A stretch of 64,000 nt of DNA from Bog-756 sp963845485 (GCA_963845485.1 CAWJSI010000013.1:62001-126000), one strand, 5' to 3'. Counted from the stretch's first letter, positions 32,806 through 41,654 are shown. The notes: a model not told the origin generated them from the sequence alone. Made by a program: numbers and translations.

Positions 32806-34257
32806 TTGAACACCAGCGGCGACGAAGCCGATCCGACCGCGTTCGACGTGGTCATCATCGGTGGGGGCCCAGGTGGCTACGCCACCGCCCTGTACGGCGC
32901 GTCCGCTGGCCTGTCCATCGCCATCGTGGAGCTCGACAAGGTAGGAGGTACGTGTCTCCACCGGGGATGCGTCCCGGCCAAGGAGTTCCTCGAGACAGCC
33001 TCGGTGTTCCGCACGGTGGCCGGCTCGGCCACATTCGGTGTCACGGCGGGGGCCGACGGCCCCATCACCCCGGTGGTCGACTTCTCGGTCAGCCAGGCCC
33101 GCAAACAGCAGGTGGTGGATCAACTCTTCAAAGGGCTGGCCGGACTCCTGAAAGGACGCGGGGTCACCGTGTTCAGCGGCAGTGGCACCCTGGCGGGAGA
33201 CCATACAGTGAAGGTCTCGGGCAACGACGGGTCGACTACCGAGATCACCGGCACCGACGTGGTGTTGGCCGCCGGGTCCGTCCCCCGCACCATCCCCGGC
33301 TTCGACATCGACGGCACCCTGGTCATGACCTCGGACGAGGTGCTGGCCCTGGACGAACTCCCCTCGTCGGTGGCGGTCATTGGCGGTGGGGCGATCGGAT
33401 GCGAGTTCGCCTCCATGCTCAGCGACCTGGGCAGCACGGTGACTGTCTTTGAGGCCCTCCCCGGCATTCTCGGCGGCTGTGACGAGGACATCGTCAAGGC
33501 GGTGGCCCGCTCCTTCCGCAAGCGGAGCATCGACGTGAAAGCAGGTGTGCGGCTACAAGGCCACACACCAGACCCCTCCGGTCACGGCACCGTCGTCTCC
33601 TACAACGACGGCGAGAAGCTGGCCGTGGACGCCGTGGTGGTCTCCGTCGGTCGTCGGCCCCGCACCGAGGGCCTCGTCTCCCCCGGGACCGGGGTGGTCA
33701 TCGACGATCGAGGGTTCGTGGTCACCGACCGCACCATGCGCACCGGTGCCGACGGCGTCTGGGCCGTGGGGGACGTGGTGGCCGGCACTCCGCAGCTGGC
33801 CCATGTGGGCTTCGCCGAGGGGATCGTCGTCATCAAGAGCATCCTCGGCGAGCCGGTGGTCCCCGTCGACTACGACCGGGTGCCCTGGGCCATCTACTGC
33901 CATCCCGAAGTGGCCTTCGCCGGGCTCACCGAGGCCGCCGCCGTCGAGGCGGGGTTCGACGTCGTCGTGAAGAAAGACCCGTTCGGGGGCAACAGCCGGG
34001 CCCGGATCATCGGGGAGACCGACGGACTGGTCAAGGTGGTGGCCGAGCGTCTCGCCGACGGGTCCACCGGTCGCATTCTCGGTGTCCACATGGTCGGTCC
34101 CTGGGTCACCGAGCAGCTCGGTGCCGGCTACCTGGCCGTCAACTGGGAGGCCACCGCAGACGAGGTGGCCCAGTTCATCCAGCCGCATCCATCGTTGTCG
34201 GAGACGTTCGGCGAGACGGTGCAGGCGTTGACCGGAAGGGGACTCCACGTTGCCTGA
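32806..34257 (+). CDS. lpdA: Dihydrolipoyl dehydrogenase (E3)
   Basis: About 483 residues. FAD enzyme re-oxidising dihydrolipoyl groups. VVIIGGGPGGY FAD motif, redox disulfide GGTCLHRGCVPAKE, NAD motif VIGGGAIGCEFASML, C-terminal HPSLSETFGE with the catalytic His-Glu. The TTG at 32806 (AGGGGG 9 nt upstream) gives a normal N-terminus. A GTG at 32701, 5 nt after TAGGCT, is in frame and would add 35 residues by leaderless initiation. Overlaps the E2 gene by 8 bp. Confidence 0.95.
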   Translation: MNTSGDEADPTAFDVVIIGGGPGGYATALYGASAGLSIAIVELDKVGGTCLHRGCVPAKEFLETASVFRTVAGSATFGVTAGADGPITPVVDFSVSQARKQQVVDQLFKGLAGLLKGRGVTVFSGSGTLAGDHTVKVSGNDGSTTEITGTDVVLAAGSVPRTIPGFDIDGTLVMTSDEVLALDELPSSVAVIGGGAIGCEFASMLSDLGSTVTVFEALPGILGGCDEDIVKAVARSFRKRSIDVKAGVRLQGHTPDPSGHGTVVSYNDGEKLAVDAVVVSVGRRPRTEGLVSPGTGVVIDDRGFVVTDRTMRTGADGVWAVGDVVAGTPQLAHVGFAEGIVVIKSILGEPVVPVDYDRVPWAIYCHPEVAFAGLTEAAAVEAGFDVVVKKDPFGGNSRARIIGETDGLVKVVAERLADGSTGRILGVHMVGPWVTEQLGAGYLAVNWEATADEVAQFIQPHPSLSETFGETVQALTGRGLHVA

Positions 34258-35668
34258 TGTGACGATGCCGCAGCTCGGCGAGACGGTGACCGAAGGCACC
34301 ATCACCAAGTGGTACAAGGCTGTCGGTGACCAAGTGGCCCGCGACGAGCCGTTGTTCGAGGTGTCGACCGACAAGGTCGACTCCGAGGTCCCCTCGCCCG
34401 CCGAAGGGGTCTTGACCGCCATCCTGGTGGAGGAGGGCGACACCGTGGACGTCGGTGTGACCTTGGCCGTCATCGGAGACAGCACCGCCTCGAACAGCAC
34501 TGCCCCCTCGGAGACCGTGGAGGCGGCACCGGCACCGGCAGCGGCACCGCCCCCGGCTCCCGCGCCGCCCCCGGCGTCGGCACCGGCACCTCCTCCGCCA
34601 ACCCGGCCAGAGCCCGCGGTCGTGGGGGCCGCATCGGTCCAGCCGTCGTCACTGACGAACGGGACCGGTGAGGGACTAGTCCTTTCTCCGGTGGTCCGCA
34701 AGCTGTTGCACGATCACGACATCGATCCAGGCACGGTGCACGGCACCGGCCTCGGTGGCCGGATCACCCGCAGTGACGTGGAGTCGGTCATCGCCGGCGG
34801 AGTGGCGGCTGACGGCTCTGCCGCACCCTCCAGGGTGCCGAGCATCGCCGACCGTCGGCCATCCGCGACACCTTCCGAGACCCCCCCGGTCGCCCCGACG
34901 CCCACGGCGGCTCCCACACCGGCGTCGGCGGCTCCGGAGCTGCCCCGCCCCACCGGCCGTGACGAGGTGGTGCCGTTCACCAACATCCGACGGCGGACAG
35001 CGGAACACATGGTGCGCTCCAAGGCGACCTCCGCTCACACCTTGATGGTCAAAGAGATCGACTACGAGCGGGTGGAACAGATACGACGGACCCACGGCGA
35101 ACGATTCAGGGCCGAGGAAGGGTTCAGCCTCACCTATCTGCCCTTTGCCGCACTGGCCACGGTGGAGGCCCTCGGCGAGTTCCCCCATCTCAACGCGTCA
35201 GTCGGGGACGACTCGCTCATCATCCACCACGACATCAACCTGGGGATCGCTGTCGACCTGGACAACGAAGGGCTCATCGTGCCCGTGGTCCACAACGCCG
35301 AAGAGCTGAATCTGAGGGGTATGGCCCGTCGGATCCGCGACGTGGCCGAGCGGGCCCGTAACAAGAGGTTGAGTCTCGACGACATCAGTGGGGGCACCTT
35401 TTCGATCACCAACGCCGGTCCGTTCGGAACGTTGATCACCGGCGCCATCATCAACCAGCCCCAGGTGGCCATCCTCTCGACGGACGGGGTGGCCAGGAAG
35501 CCGGTCGTTGTGGCGTTGCCGGATGGGACCGAATCCATCGCCATTCACTCGGTGGGACTGGCCGCGCTCACCTTCGATCACCGGGCGGTGGACGGCGCCT
35601 ATACGGCGAGGTTCCTGGCCCGGTTGTCGGAGATCCTGAACGAACGTGATTGGGCCGGGGAGCTCTAG
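34250..35668 (+). CDS. 2-oxo acid dehydrogenase E2 dihydrolipoyl acyltransferase
   Basis: 472 residues, TTG start overlapping lpdA. One N-terminal lipoyl domain with lipoyl-Lys in STDKVDSEVPSP (about residue 43). Next come a Pro/Ala linker, a peripheral subunit-binding domain (LSPVVRKLLHDHDIDPGTV, GRITRSDVESVI), a second linker, and the catalytic domain ending TFDHRAVDGAYTARFL with the active His-Asp. Actinobacterial E2s often have two or three lipoyl domains; this has one. Could serve pyruvate, 2-oxoglutarate or branched-chain complexes. Confidence 0.92.
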   Translation: MPDVTMPQLGETVTEGTITKWYKAVGDQVARDEPLFEVSTDKVDSEVPSPAEGVLTAILVEEGDTVDVGVTLAVIGDSTASNSTAPSETVEAAPAPAAAPPPAPAPPPASAPAPPPPTRPEPAVVGAASVQPSSLTNGTGEGLVLSPVVRKLLHDHDIDPGTVHGTGLGGRITRSDVESVIAGGVAADGSAAPSRVPSIADRRPSATPSETPPVAPTPTAAPTPASAAPELPRPTGRDEVVPFTNIRRRTAEHMVRSKATSAHTLMVKEIDYERVEQIRRTHGERFRAEEGFSLTYLPFAALATVEALGEFPHLNASVGDDSLIIHHDINLGIAVDLDNEGLIVPVVHNAEELNLRGMARRIRDVAERARNKRLSLDDISGGTFSITNAGPFGTLITGAIINQPQVAILSTDGVARKPVVVALPDGTESIAIHSVGLAALTFDHRAVDGAYTARFLARLSEILNERDWAGEL

Positions 35669-35671
35669 GCC

Positions 35672-35710
35672 GGTGAGCGGTCCCCGTCGGGGCACGTCGG
35701 CCAGCTCGCC
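35672..35710 (+). promoter_or_regulatory. Hairpin abutting the lipB-lipA start codon
   Basis: GGTGAGC (35672-35678) pairs with GCTCGCC (35704-35710) in a 7-bp stem with one G-U pair. Inside it CCCC-GTC-GGGG forms a second small stem. No SD is seen before the ATG at 35711, so this structure may tune translation after the E2 gene. Confidence 0.35.
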
Positions 35711-37471
35711 ATGAAGGTCCGGTGGCTGGGTCGGGTCCCCTACCGAGAAGGCTGGGCTCTTCAGCGCGCCATCAGTCGACAGTCGACCGATGACTACCTG
35801 TTGTTGCTCGAACACCCACCCGTCTACACGCTGGGTCGCAACGCCGATCTCGGCCACGTTCTGGCCGAGCCGGCCTCGGTCGGTGCCGAACTGGTATCGG
35901 TCGACCGAGGCGGCGATGTCACGTTCCATGGCCCGGGCCAACTGGTCGGGTATCCGCTGATCACGGTGGGCCCCGGCCTCCAGCACAGTCGAGCCCACGT
36001 CACCCACGTCGAAGATGTCGTCATCGCCGCGCTGGTCTCGTTGGGCTTGGCGCCGTCGAGCGTCGGTCGTCTACAGGGCTTTCCCGGTGTATGGGTCGGT
36101 CTCGACGAGGAGATGGGCCCCGAATCGGTGGGACCTCGCAAGATCGCCGCCGTCGGGGTGCGGACGGCGCGGGGACGCACCACCCACGGCTTCGCCCTCA
36201 ACGTCTCCACCGACCTGGCCATGTTCGGCCACATCGTGCCGTGCGGGATCGCCGACCGTCCCGTCACCTCGCTGGCAGCCGAAGGGCTGCCGGTGAGCAT
36301 GGCCGAGGCCCGGGCCGCATTGATCGTCGCCGCCGAAGACGTCTGGGGCACCATCGAGGACATTCAGTCGGTGACGGACGGCGCCGCCACGGTCACCACG
36401 GCGGCAACTACGGACGTCGACCTGACCGGACCCTGGGTCGGACCCGAGCCCCAGGGGCCCGTGCCGGTGCCGGTGGCCCTCGGGGTGAGGTCCGGAGCCA
36501 GCGCGCTGGACCGCCGACTCGCCCGGGCCGGAGTGGATCCGGCCGCCGGTCTGTCCCTCAACCAGCGCAAGCCGCCGTGGCTCCGGGTGCCGACGGTGAT
36601 GGAAGGCGAGTACCTCGGCCTCCGCCAGAACCTCCGGGACCTCGACCTCGTCACGGTGTGCGAAGAGGCAGGGTGCCCCAACATCTACGAGTGCTGGTCC
36701 GACGGTACGGCGACGTTCATGATCAACGGCTCGCGCTGCACGCGGGCGTGTGGGTTCTGCCAGGTGGACACCCGCCACCCCCTGCCCCTCGACCCTGGCG
36801 AGCCCGAACGGGTAGCCGAGGCGGTGGCCCGGATGGGCCTCGCCCACGCCGTTATCACGTGTGTGGCCCGTGACGATCTAGCCGACGGAGGGGCCGGTGG
36901 GTTCGCCACAGCCATTGCCGCCATTCGGTCCCGGGCCCCGCGGACCATCGTCGAGGTCCTCATCTCGGACTGCAAGGGCGACGAAGCCTCACTGGCCGCC
37001 ATCTTCGGGGCCCGCCCCGATGTGCTCAACCACAACATCGAAACGGTGGCCCGCCTGCAGCGCGCCGTACGCCCGTCGGCCGGCTACGCCCGCAGTCTCG
37101 GGGTGCTGGCCCGGGCCAAGGAAGCCGGCCTCACCACCAAGTCGGGGATCATCCTCGGGATGGGCGAGGACGAGGATGAGGTTGTGGCCACGCTCGGCGA
37201 CCTGCGCTCGGTGGGCGTCGACATCGTCACCATCGGCCAGTACCTGCGCCCGAGCCGACAACACCTGCCCGTCTCCAGGTTCTGGACCCCCGCTGAGTTC
37301 GAGTCCTTGCGGCTGTCCGGCATGGCTATGGGATTCGCCCACGTGCAGTCATCACCCCTCACCCGGTCGAGCTATCACGCCCGCGAGGCGGCCGAGGCGT
37401 CCGACCATCTCCCGGCCACCGACGACGACGGCCGCTCCGGCCAACGGACCGGAGCCGTGACGGTACGGTGA
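35711..37471 (+). CDS. lipB-lipA: Fused octanoyltransferase LipB - lipoyl synthase LipA
   Basis: 586 residues in one uninterrupted frame. LipB part, residues 1 to about 215: RGGDVTFHGPGQLVGYP, Lys144 in RKIAAVGV and Cys178 in VPCGI are the acyl-transfer pair. A linker of about 60 residues (Thr/Val/Pro-rich) follows. LipA part, about 280-565: auxiliary cluster Cys317, 322, 328 (CEEAGCPNIYEC), radical-SAM Cys343, 347, 350 (CTRACGFC), and the RSSY serine at 553. Both active sites are complete. The fusion moves octanoate to E2 and then inserts sulfur. It follows lpdA and E2 directly. Confidence 0.95.
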   Translation: MKVRWLGRVPYREGWALQRAISRQSTDDYLLLLEHPPVYTLGRNADLGHVLAEPASVGAELVSVDRGGDVTFHGPGQLVGYPLITVGPGLQHSRAHVTHVEDVVIAALVSLGLAPSSVGRLQGFPGVWVGLDEEMGPESVGPRKIAAVGVRTARGRTTHGFALNVSTDLAMFGHIVPCGIADRPVTSLAAEGLPVSMAEARAALIVAAEDVWGTIEDIQSVTDGAATVTTAATTDVDLTGPWVGPEPQGPVPVPVALGVRSGASALDRRLARAGVDPAAGLSLNQRKPPWLRVPTVMEGEYLGLRQNLRDLDLVTVCEEAGCPNIYECWSDGTATFMINGSRCTRACGFCQVDTRHPLPLDPGEPERVAEAVARMGLAHAVITCVARDDLADGGAGGFATAIAAIRSRAPRTIVEVLISDCKGDEASLAAIFGARPDVLNHNIETVARLQRAVRPSAGYARSLGVLARAKEAGLTTKSGIILGMGEDEDEVVATLGDLRSVGVDIVTIGQYLRPSRQHLPVSRFWTPAEFESLRLSGMAMGFAHVQSSPLTRSSYHAREAAEASDHLPATDDDGRSGQRTGAVTVR

Positions 37472-37508
37472 GCGGCACGATGATGTCTTCGGTGACCACA
37501 GCCTGATG
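37464..37508 (+). promoter_or_regulatory. Putative promoter and leader of the M24 peptidase gene
   Basis: TACGGT (37464-37469) lies over the lipB-lipA stop. Ten nt later ATG ATG opens an 8-codon frame whose TGA (37504-37506) overlaps the peptidase ATG (37506) as TGATG. No SD precedes the peptidase start. Confidence 0.35.
37480..37506 (+). CDS. Possible 8-residue leader peptide before the M24 peptidase
   Basis: Frame MMSSVTTA, stop overlapping the next start. Termination-reinitiation is the likely role if translated. Supported by position only, with no independent sign of coding, so confidence is low. Confidence 0.3.
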   Translation: MMSSVTTA

Positions 37509-38666
37509 GAGGGCCTGAGTGAGAGCGCCCGCCGGTGGCGTGGTGATCGGATGGACCGGGTGCGCGCCCGCATGGGTGAGCTCGCCATCGATGCCCTGTT
37601 GCTGTCCCACGGGGCGGACCTTCCATGGTTGACCGGCTACCGGGCCATGCCTCTCGAGCGGCTCACCATGTTGGTGCTCCCGAGGGAGGGCGATCCTGTC
37701 CTGATCGTGCCAGCACTCGAAGCACCCCGGGTGCCGGGGGCGGGAGACCTCTTCGACATCGAGGCGTGGGACGATACGAAAGATCCCGTCGAACTGGTCG
37801 TCGGTCTGGTAGCCGGGGTCTCCGCCGCGGCTGGTGACCGACTGGGTCTGGCCGTCTCGGACCGGTCGTGGGCCACGACGGTCCTCACCCTCCAGCGACG
37901 GGTCCCGAATGCCACCTGGATCGAAGCCTCCACCGTCACGTCCCCGATCCGTGCCGTGAAGGACCCTTCGGAGCTGGCCGCCTTGCGGAGTGCTGGTGCC
38001 GCTGCCGATCGGGTGGCGGCCATGCTCCAGGGCGGGGAGATCGGCCTGTTGGGCAAGACCGAGGCCGAAGTGTCCGCCCGACTGGGCGCGCTGCTTGTCG
38101 CCGAAGGTCACCAGCAGGTCAACTTCGCCATCGTGGGCAGTGGCCCCAACGCGGCCAGCCCGCATCATGAACCGGGCGCTCGGGTCATCGCGCCCGGGGA
38201 AACCGTAGTGTGCGACTTCGGTGGCACCTACTCCCTCGACGGCGACGTGGGTTACTGCTCGGACATCACCCGCACGGTGGTCACCGGATCCCCCTCCGGG
38301 GAGGTAGCCCACTGCTACGACGTGCTCCTGGCCGCTCAGCAGGCTGCCGTGGCCTCGGCCCGGGTCGGCGTCACCGCCGAACACGTGGACAGCGTGGCCC
38401 GGACCATCATCGAGGATGCCGGGTTCGGTCAGTACTTCGTGCATCGCACCGGACACGGCATCGGCATCGAGGAGCACGAGGACCCCTATCTGGTGGTGGG
38501 CAACGACGAGCGCCTGCGACCGGGTCACGCCTTCTCGGTGGAGCCCGGCATCTACCTGCCCGACCGCTTCGGCATGAGGTTGGAGGACATCGTGGTAATC
38601 GGCGAGGACGGGGAACCCGAGCCGCTCAACTCGGCCGACCACGGCCTGATAGTCGTCGACGTCTAG
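37506..38666 (+). CDS. Xaa-Pro peptidase (M24 family)
   Basis: 386 residues. An N-terminal creatinase-like domain precedes the pita-bread domain. Metal ligands: Asp in VCDFGGTY, Asp in YCSDITRT, His in HRTGHGIGIEEHED, Glu in SVEPGIYLP, Glu in RLEDIVVI. All five are present, so a dimetal aminopeptidase or prolidase is expected, cytosolic. GTGHG-type His context fits PepQ/PepP. The next gene starts 11 bp after its stop. Confidence 0.92.
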   Translation: MEGLSESARRWRGDRMDRVRARMGELAIDALLLSHGADLPWLTGYRAMPLERLTMLVLPREGDPVLIVPALEAPRVPGAGDLFDIEAWDDTKDPVELVVGLVAGVSAAAGDRLGLAVSDRSWATTVLTLQRRVPNATWIEASTVTSPIRAVKDPSELAALRSAGAAADRVAAMLQGGEIGLLGKTEAEVSARLGALLVAEGHQQVNFAIVGSGPNAASPHHEPGARVIAPGETVVCDFGGTYSLDGDVGYCSDITRTVVTGSPSGEVAHCYDVLLAAQQAAVASARVGVTAEHVDSVARTIIEDAGFGQYFVHRTGHGIGIEEHEDPYLVVGNDERLRPGHAFSVEPGIYLPDRFGMRLEDIVVIGEDGEPEPLNSADHGLIVVDV

Positions 38667-38677
38667 GAGGGGACCTG

Positions 38678-39403
38678 ATGGATCTGGGTATCGCAGGCCG
38701 GGCGGCCCTGGTGGTAGCGGGATCGAAGGGTCTGGGCCGGGCCAGCGCCGAGGCCCTGGCTGCCGAGGGCGTGCGGGTGTTGGTCTCCTCGCGCAGCGAG
38801 GCCGCCTTGGACGAGGCAGCGGCCACCCTCAGGGCCAGCGGGGCCGAAGTGGTGACCCGGACAGCGGACATCACCGACCCGGATGCGCCGTCCTCCTTGG
38901 TGGAGGCGACCGTCGAGGCCTTCGGGTCCATCGACATCGTCGTGGCCAACGCCGGAGGGCCGCCCCCGGCCCACTCCCTCGAGATCGATGACGACCAGCT
39001 CGAGGCCGCGCTCAACGCCAACCTGGTCTCCGCAGTGCGGCTGACGAGGGCGGCTGTGCCCACCATGCGGGCCAACGGCTGGGGCCGGATCGCCTACATA
39101 ACCTCCTACTCGGTGGTGCAACCGATCCCGGGGCTGGCGCTGTCCAATACGGCCCGCACCGGCCTGTGGGCATGGGTCAAGACCGCGGCCCAGGACATCG
39201 CCGCCGAGGGCCGGGGAATCACCTTGAACCTGGTCTGTCCCGGTGCCCACGCCACCGACCGTATGCGTCAGCTGGGCGGTACCGGTCCGATGGGAGACCC
39301 GGCGGACTTTGGGAGCATCGTCGCATTTCTCTGCTCGGAGCAGGCCAACTACGTCAATGGCGCCGCCATCGTGGTGGACGGTGCCGCCACGCTGGCCCTC
39401 TAG
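38678..39403 (+). CDS. SDR-fold protein lacking the YxxxK catalytic pair
   Basis: 241 residues, ATG after a strong SD (GGAGGGGACC). VVAGSKGLGRASA nucleotide motif, ANAGGPPP, Ser in ITSYSVV. At the expected Tyr and Lys positions it reads LSNTARTG, giving Ser and Arg. The fold and the ending VNGAAIVVDGA are otherwise normal. Related atypical SDRs with S-N-x-x-R exist; activity may be altered or absent. Operonic with the M24 peptidase gene. Confidence 0.85.
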   Translation: MDLGIAGRAALVVAGSKGLGRASAEALAAEGVRVLVSSRSEAALDEAAATLRASGAEVVTRTADITDPDAPSSLVEATVEAFGSIDIVVANAGGPPPAHSLEIDDDQLEAALNANLVSAVRLTRAAVPTMRANGWGRIAYITSYSVVQPIPGLALSNTARTGLWAWVKTAAQDIAAEGRGITLNLVCPGAHATDRMRQLGGTGPMGDPADFGSIVAFLCSEQANYVNGAAIVVDGAATLAL

Positions 39404-39417
39404 TCCACCTCTGCTCC

Positions 39418-40374
39418 TTAGCGACGAGCGGGACCTCCCGTAGCGCGCGTTGCCGTCTCCCGCCGCTGCCAGAAACGTCGCTGGAGGATCAGGGCCGCCA
39501 CCCCGACGGCCAACAGGATGATCACGTTGAGGAGGAGCTGTTCGGTTGCGCCCCAGACTTCGTGCCACTGTCCGAAGGCGGCCGACAGGCCCATGGCCGC
39601 GGCGGCAGGGATAGTGGTCACCGAGATGAACACGCCGATGAGGGCGTTGGCTCGCGACTGCAGGATGGAGACCACGCCCACAATGCCGGCGATGACCGCG
39701 ACCACAATGGAGAACAGGTTGGGCTGATCGATGAGATCCGAGACGGGTCGGAATCCCAAGAGAAAATCCCGCGGTGCCTGACCAGAGGCCCGTATGACCA
39801 GCGAGAAGAGATAGGTGGCCACGATGGCCAGTGCGAACCCCACCCCGAGGGCGATCAGCCCGCGCTTGACCGGTCGGTGATGTCGTTCGGTGATCCCGAG
39901 GGCCGTGCCCAAGATGGCGTTGTACTCCGGTCCGACGACCATGGCTCCCACCACCAGGATCTGCGAGTTGGTGAGAATGCCCACCGCTGCGATCAGCCCT
40001 GCGCACAGGAGCAACATGAAAAAGCTGATCGGGTACGAGGCGTTGGCTCGAATGGTGGCATCGACCACCTCCCAGACCGGGGCGATCTCGCGATCGCTGA
40101 CCATAGGCCTGATCATCTCGCGATGGGTCCTGATGATGGCCATGTCGGTGCGGTCCACCGAGAGAGGTCCCCGCTCTCGGGGACCGAGCTCGCGGAGTTG
40201 GTGGATGACCGAGCTGGCCACGTCGGGTTCGAGGTCGCACTCGACGACATCCCCGTCTGGGAAACGGGCCGATCCGGGATGCACGGTCACGTTCAGCACG
40301 CCCGAGGTGGCACCGAGCACGTCGAGGATGACCGGGGTGCTCTCCATGGGGCTGGACACCCGAACGTGATACAT
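39418..40374 (-). CDS. DUF389 family integral membrane protein
   Basis: 318 residues from the ATG at 40374, which has a near-perfect SD (AGGAGG). A soluble N-terminal region of about 115 residues (VILDVLGATSGVLNVTVHPGS) precedes five or six TM helices. ILVVGAMVVGPEYNAILGTALG is the signature of the DUF389 family. Function is unknown. The leader is about 94 nt if TAGCGT at 40475-40480 (minus strand) is the -10. Confidence 0.85.
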   Translation of the reverse strand: MYHVRVSSPMESTPVILDVLGATSGVLNVTVHPGSARFPDGDVVECDLEPDVASSVIHQLRELGPRERGPLSVDRTDMAIIRTHREMIRPMVSDREIAPVWEVVDATIRANASYPISFFMLLLCAGLIAAVGILTNSQILVVGAMVVGPEYNAILGTALGITERHHRPVKRGLIALGVGFALAIVATYLFSLVIRASGQAPRDFLLGFRPVSDLIDQPNLFSIVVAVIAGIVGVVSILQSRANALIGVFISVTTIPAAAAMGLSAAFGQWHEVWGATEQLLLNVIILLAVGVAALILQRRFWQRRETATRATGGPARR

Positions 40375-40712
40375 ACTCCTCCTGTCCGGCCCCGCCGTCG
40401 GCGTGCCCAGAGCGCAATCGCTACCGGTCGACCCAGGGTGGGCCCTACATCTCAAGCCTTCTGGCGATTGGCGAACGCTAGCCATCCTCCGGGAGGATTC
40501 GGGTGATCGTCACTGTGCTTGTCACCGACCACTCGATCCGAACGGCCCAGCCACCGTCGTGTCGTGATCGGCACGGTTGGTCGCCAGTCGGCTGCCTGCT
40601 CGGTCCCCTCCCGCCTCGACGGAACCTGGCCGGCCTGCCTGCGAATACTCATCGCGTCGGGGTTGATCCTCCCGGCGCTTCAGCGGCCGCCTGGGTGGGT
40701 AGAACCCCCCTC
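40375..40712. other. 338-bp divergent intergenic region with a 15-bp palindrome
   Basis: No convincing gene. ATCCTCC-G-GGAGGAT (40484-40498) is a perfect inverted repeat lying just upstream of the minus-strand -10 (TAGCGT, 40475-40480) of the DUF389 gene. That position is usual for a repressor operator. A frame opening at 40503 continues into the next gene but looks non-coding before 40713. Confidence 0.4.
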
Positions 40713-40988
40713 GTGACCGCATCGACGACTCCGGGCGAACAGCCGTTTCCTCACCTCGACCTGAAGGCCCTGATCGGAATGGCAGTCGGAGATGCCGTCG
40801 CCTCGGCCGAAGCGGCGGGCGTCACCCGGATTCGCTTGATCGAGCTGGACAGTGGTTCCGTGGCCGGAGCCGTCGACATGTCGATCAACCGGAGGCGATT
40901 GACCTTGGTCCAACAAGGTGGCGTGGTCAGCTTCGCCGGGTTCGACAATGGCCGTTCGGTGGGGACGAGTCCATTGCCCACCCCGTAG
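40713..40988 (+). CDS. Small protein, potato-inhibitor-I / I78-like pattern
   Basis: 91 residues from the GTG at 40713, 7 nt after TAGAAC. The arrangement IGMAVGDAVASAEAAGVT, then VDMSINRRRLTLVQQGGVV and a final FAGFDNG resembles serine-protease inhibitors of the potato inhibitor I / I78 type (helix, strand, NR-L loop, strand). No signal peptide is seen, unlike many inhibitors. The match is by eye only. Confidence 0.5.
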   Translation: MTASTTPGEQPFPHLDLKALIGMAVGDAVASAEAAGVTRIRLIELDSGSVAGAVDMSINRRRLTLVQQGGVVSFAGFDNGRSVGTSPLPTP

Positions 40989-41077
40989 ATCAGTGGGTAC
41001 GGGCTGCGGCGGGCCAGCTCCGGGAGAGTGACGGCACCAGTGTTTCGACTCGGTGCTCGACCCGCATTCTTCGGGTC

Positions 41078-41647
41078 TCAACCGCCGGGAGCGGCACTCC
41101 CCGGCTGAGAGAGGGGCTGCTCCATCCGGGGAAGCGGCGCGGCCGGCACGCCCATCGGAGGCGGTGGTGGGGGAGAAGTGAGCGTGGGCATGGATACCAG
41201 GGGTGTTGACGGCACCGGCGTCGGTGGCCGAAGCGACATCGCGGCGGCCTGATCGAAGGCGGGCACCGGGCGGGGGGGCGTGTCGGCCACAGCTCCGGAT
41301 CCAAAGACGGTGGCAACGGGCCGGGGCGCCGGAGGCGCAGGCGTTCCCCGCCTGGACCCCTTGGCCCGGGTGGGGGCAACGAACGTGGGGGCCAGTGGTC
41401 GATCCGGGTCGTCGGCGGCTGTCGTAGGGGGATCGGGGATCGGGGAATGGACGTAGCGGGCCACGTCGAGGTCGAAGTAGCCCTCGCTGGCTGCCTTCCT
41501 GATCTTCTGATCCCGACTCTGTTTGGCCCGTACGAGAAGGAGGGCGACGAAGAGGAGTACGACAACGAGCACCGCGCCCAGCTCCAGCTGTGTGGCGCTG
41601 AACGAAGTCGCGGTGACCTCGGCCGGAAGGAGGGAAGTTGCTGGCAT
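41078..41647 (-). CDS. Single-TM protein with Pro-rich tail (unknown)
   Basis: 189 residues from the ATG at 41647; TAAATT lies 7 nt upstream. One TM (about residues 24-42, GAVLVVVLLFVALLLV), then a basic stretch (RAKQSRDQKIRKAASEGYFDLD) and about 120 residues dominated by Pro, Ala and Thr. No recognised domain. The tail is probably disordered and cytoplasmic. Confidence 0.65.
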   Translation of the reverse strand: MPATSLLPAEVTATSFSATQLELGAVLVVVLLFVALLLVRAKQSRDQKIRKAASEGYFDLDVARYVHSPIPDPPTTAADDPDRPLAPTFVAPTRAKGSRRGTPAPPAPRPVATVFGSGAVADTPPRPVPAFDQAAAMSLRPPTPVPSTPLVSMPTLTSPPPPPPMGVPAAPLPRMEQPLSQPGSAAPGG

Positions 41648-41654
41648 CCCCCCA

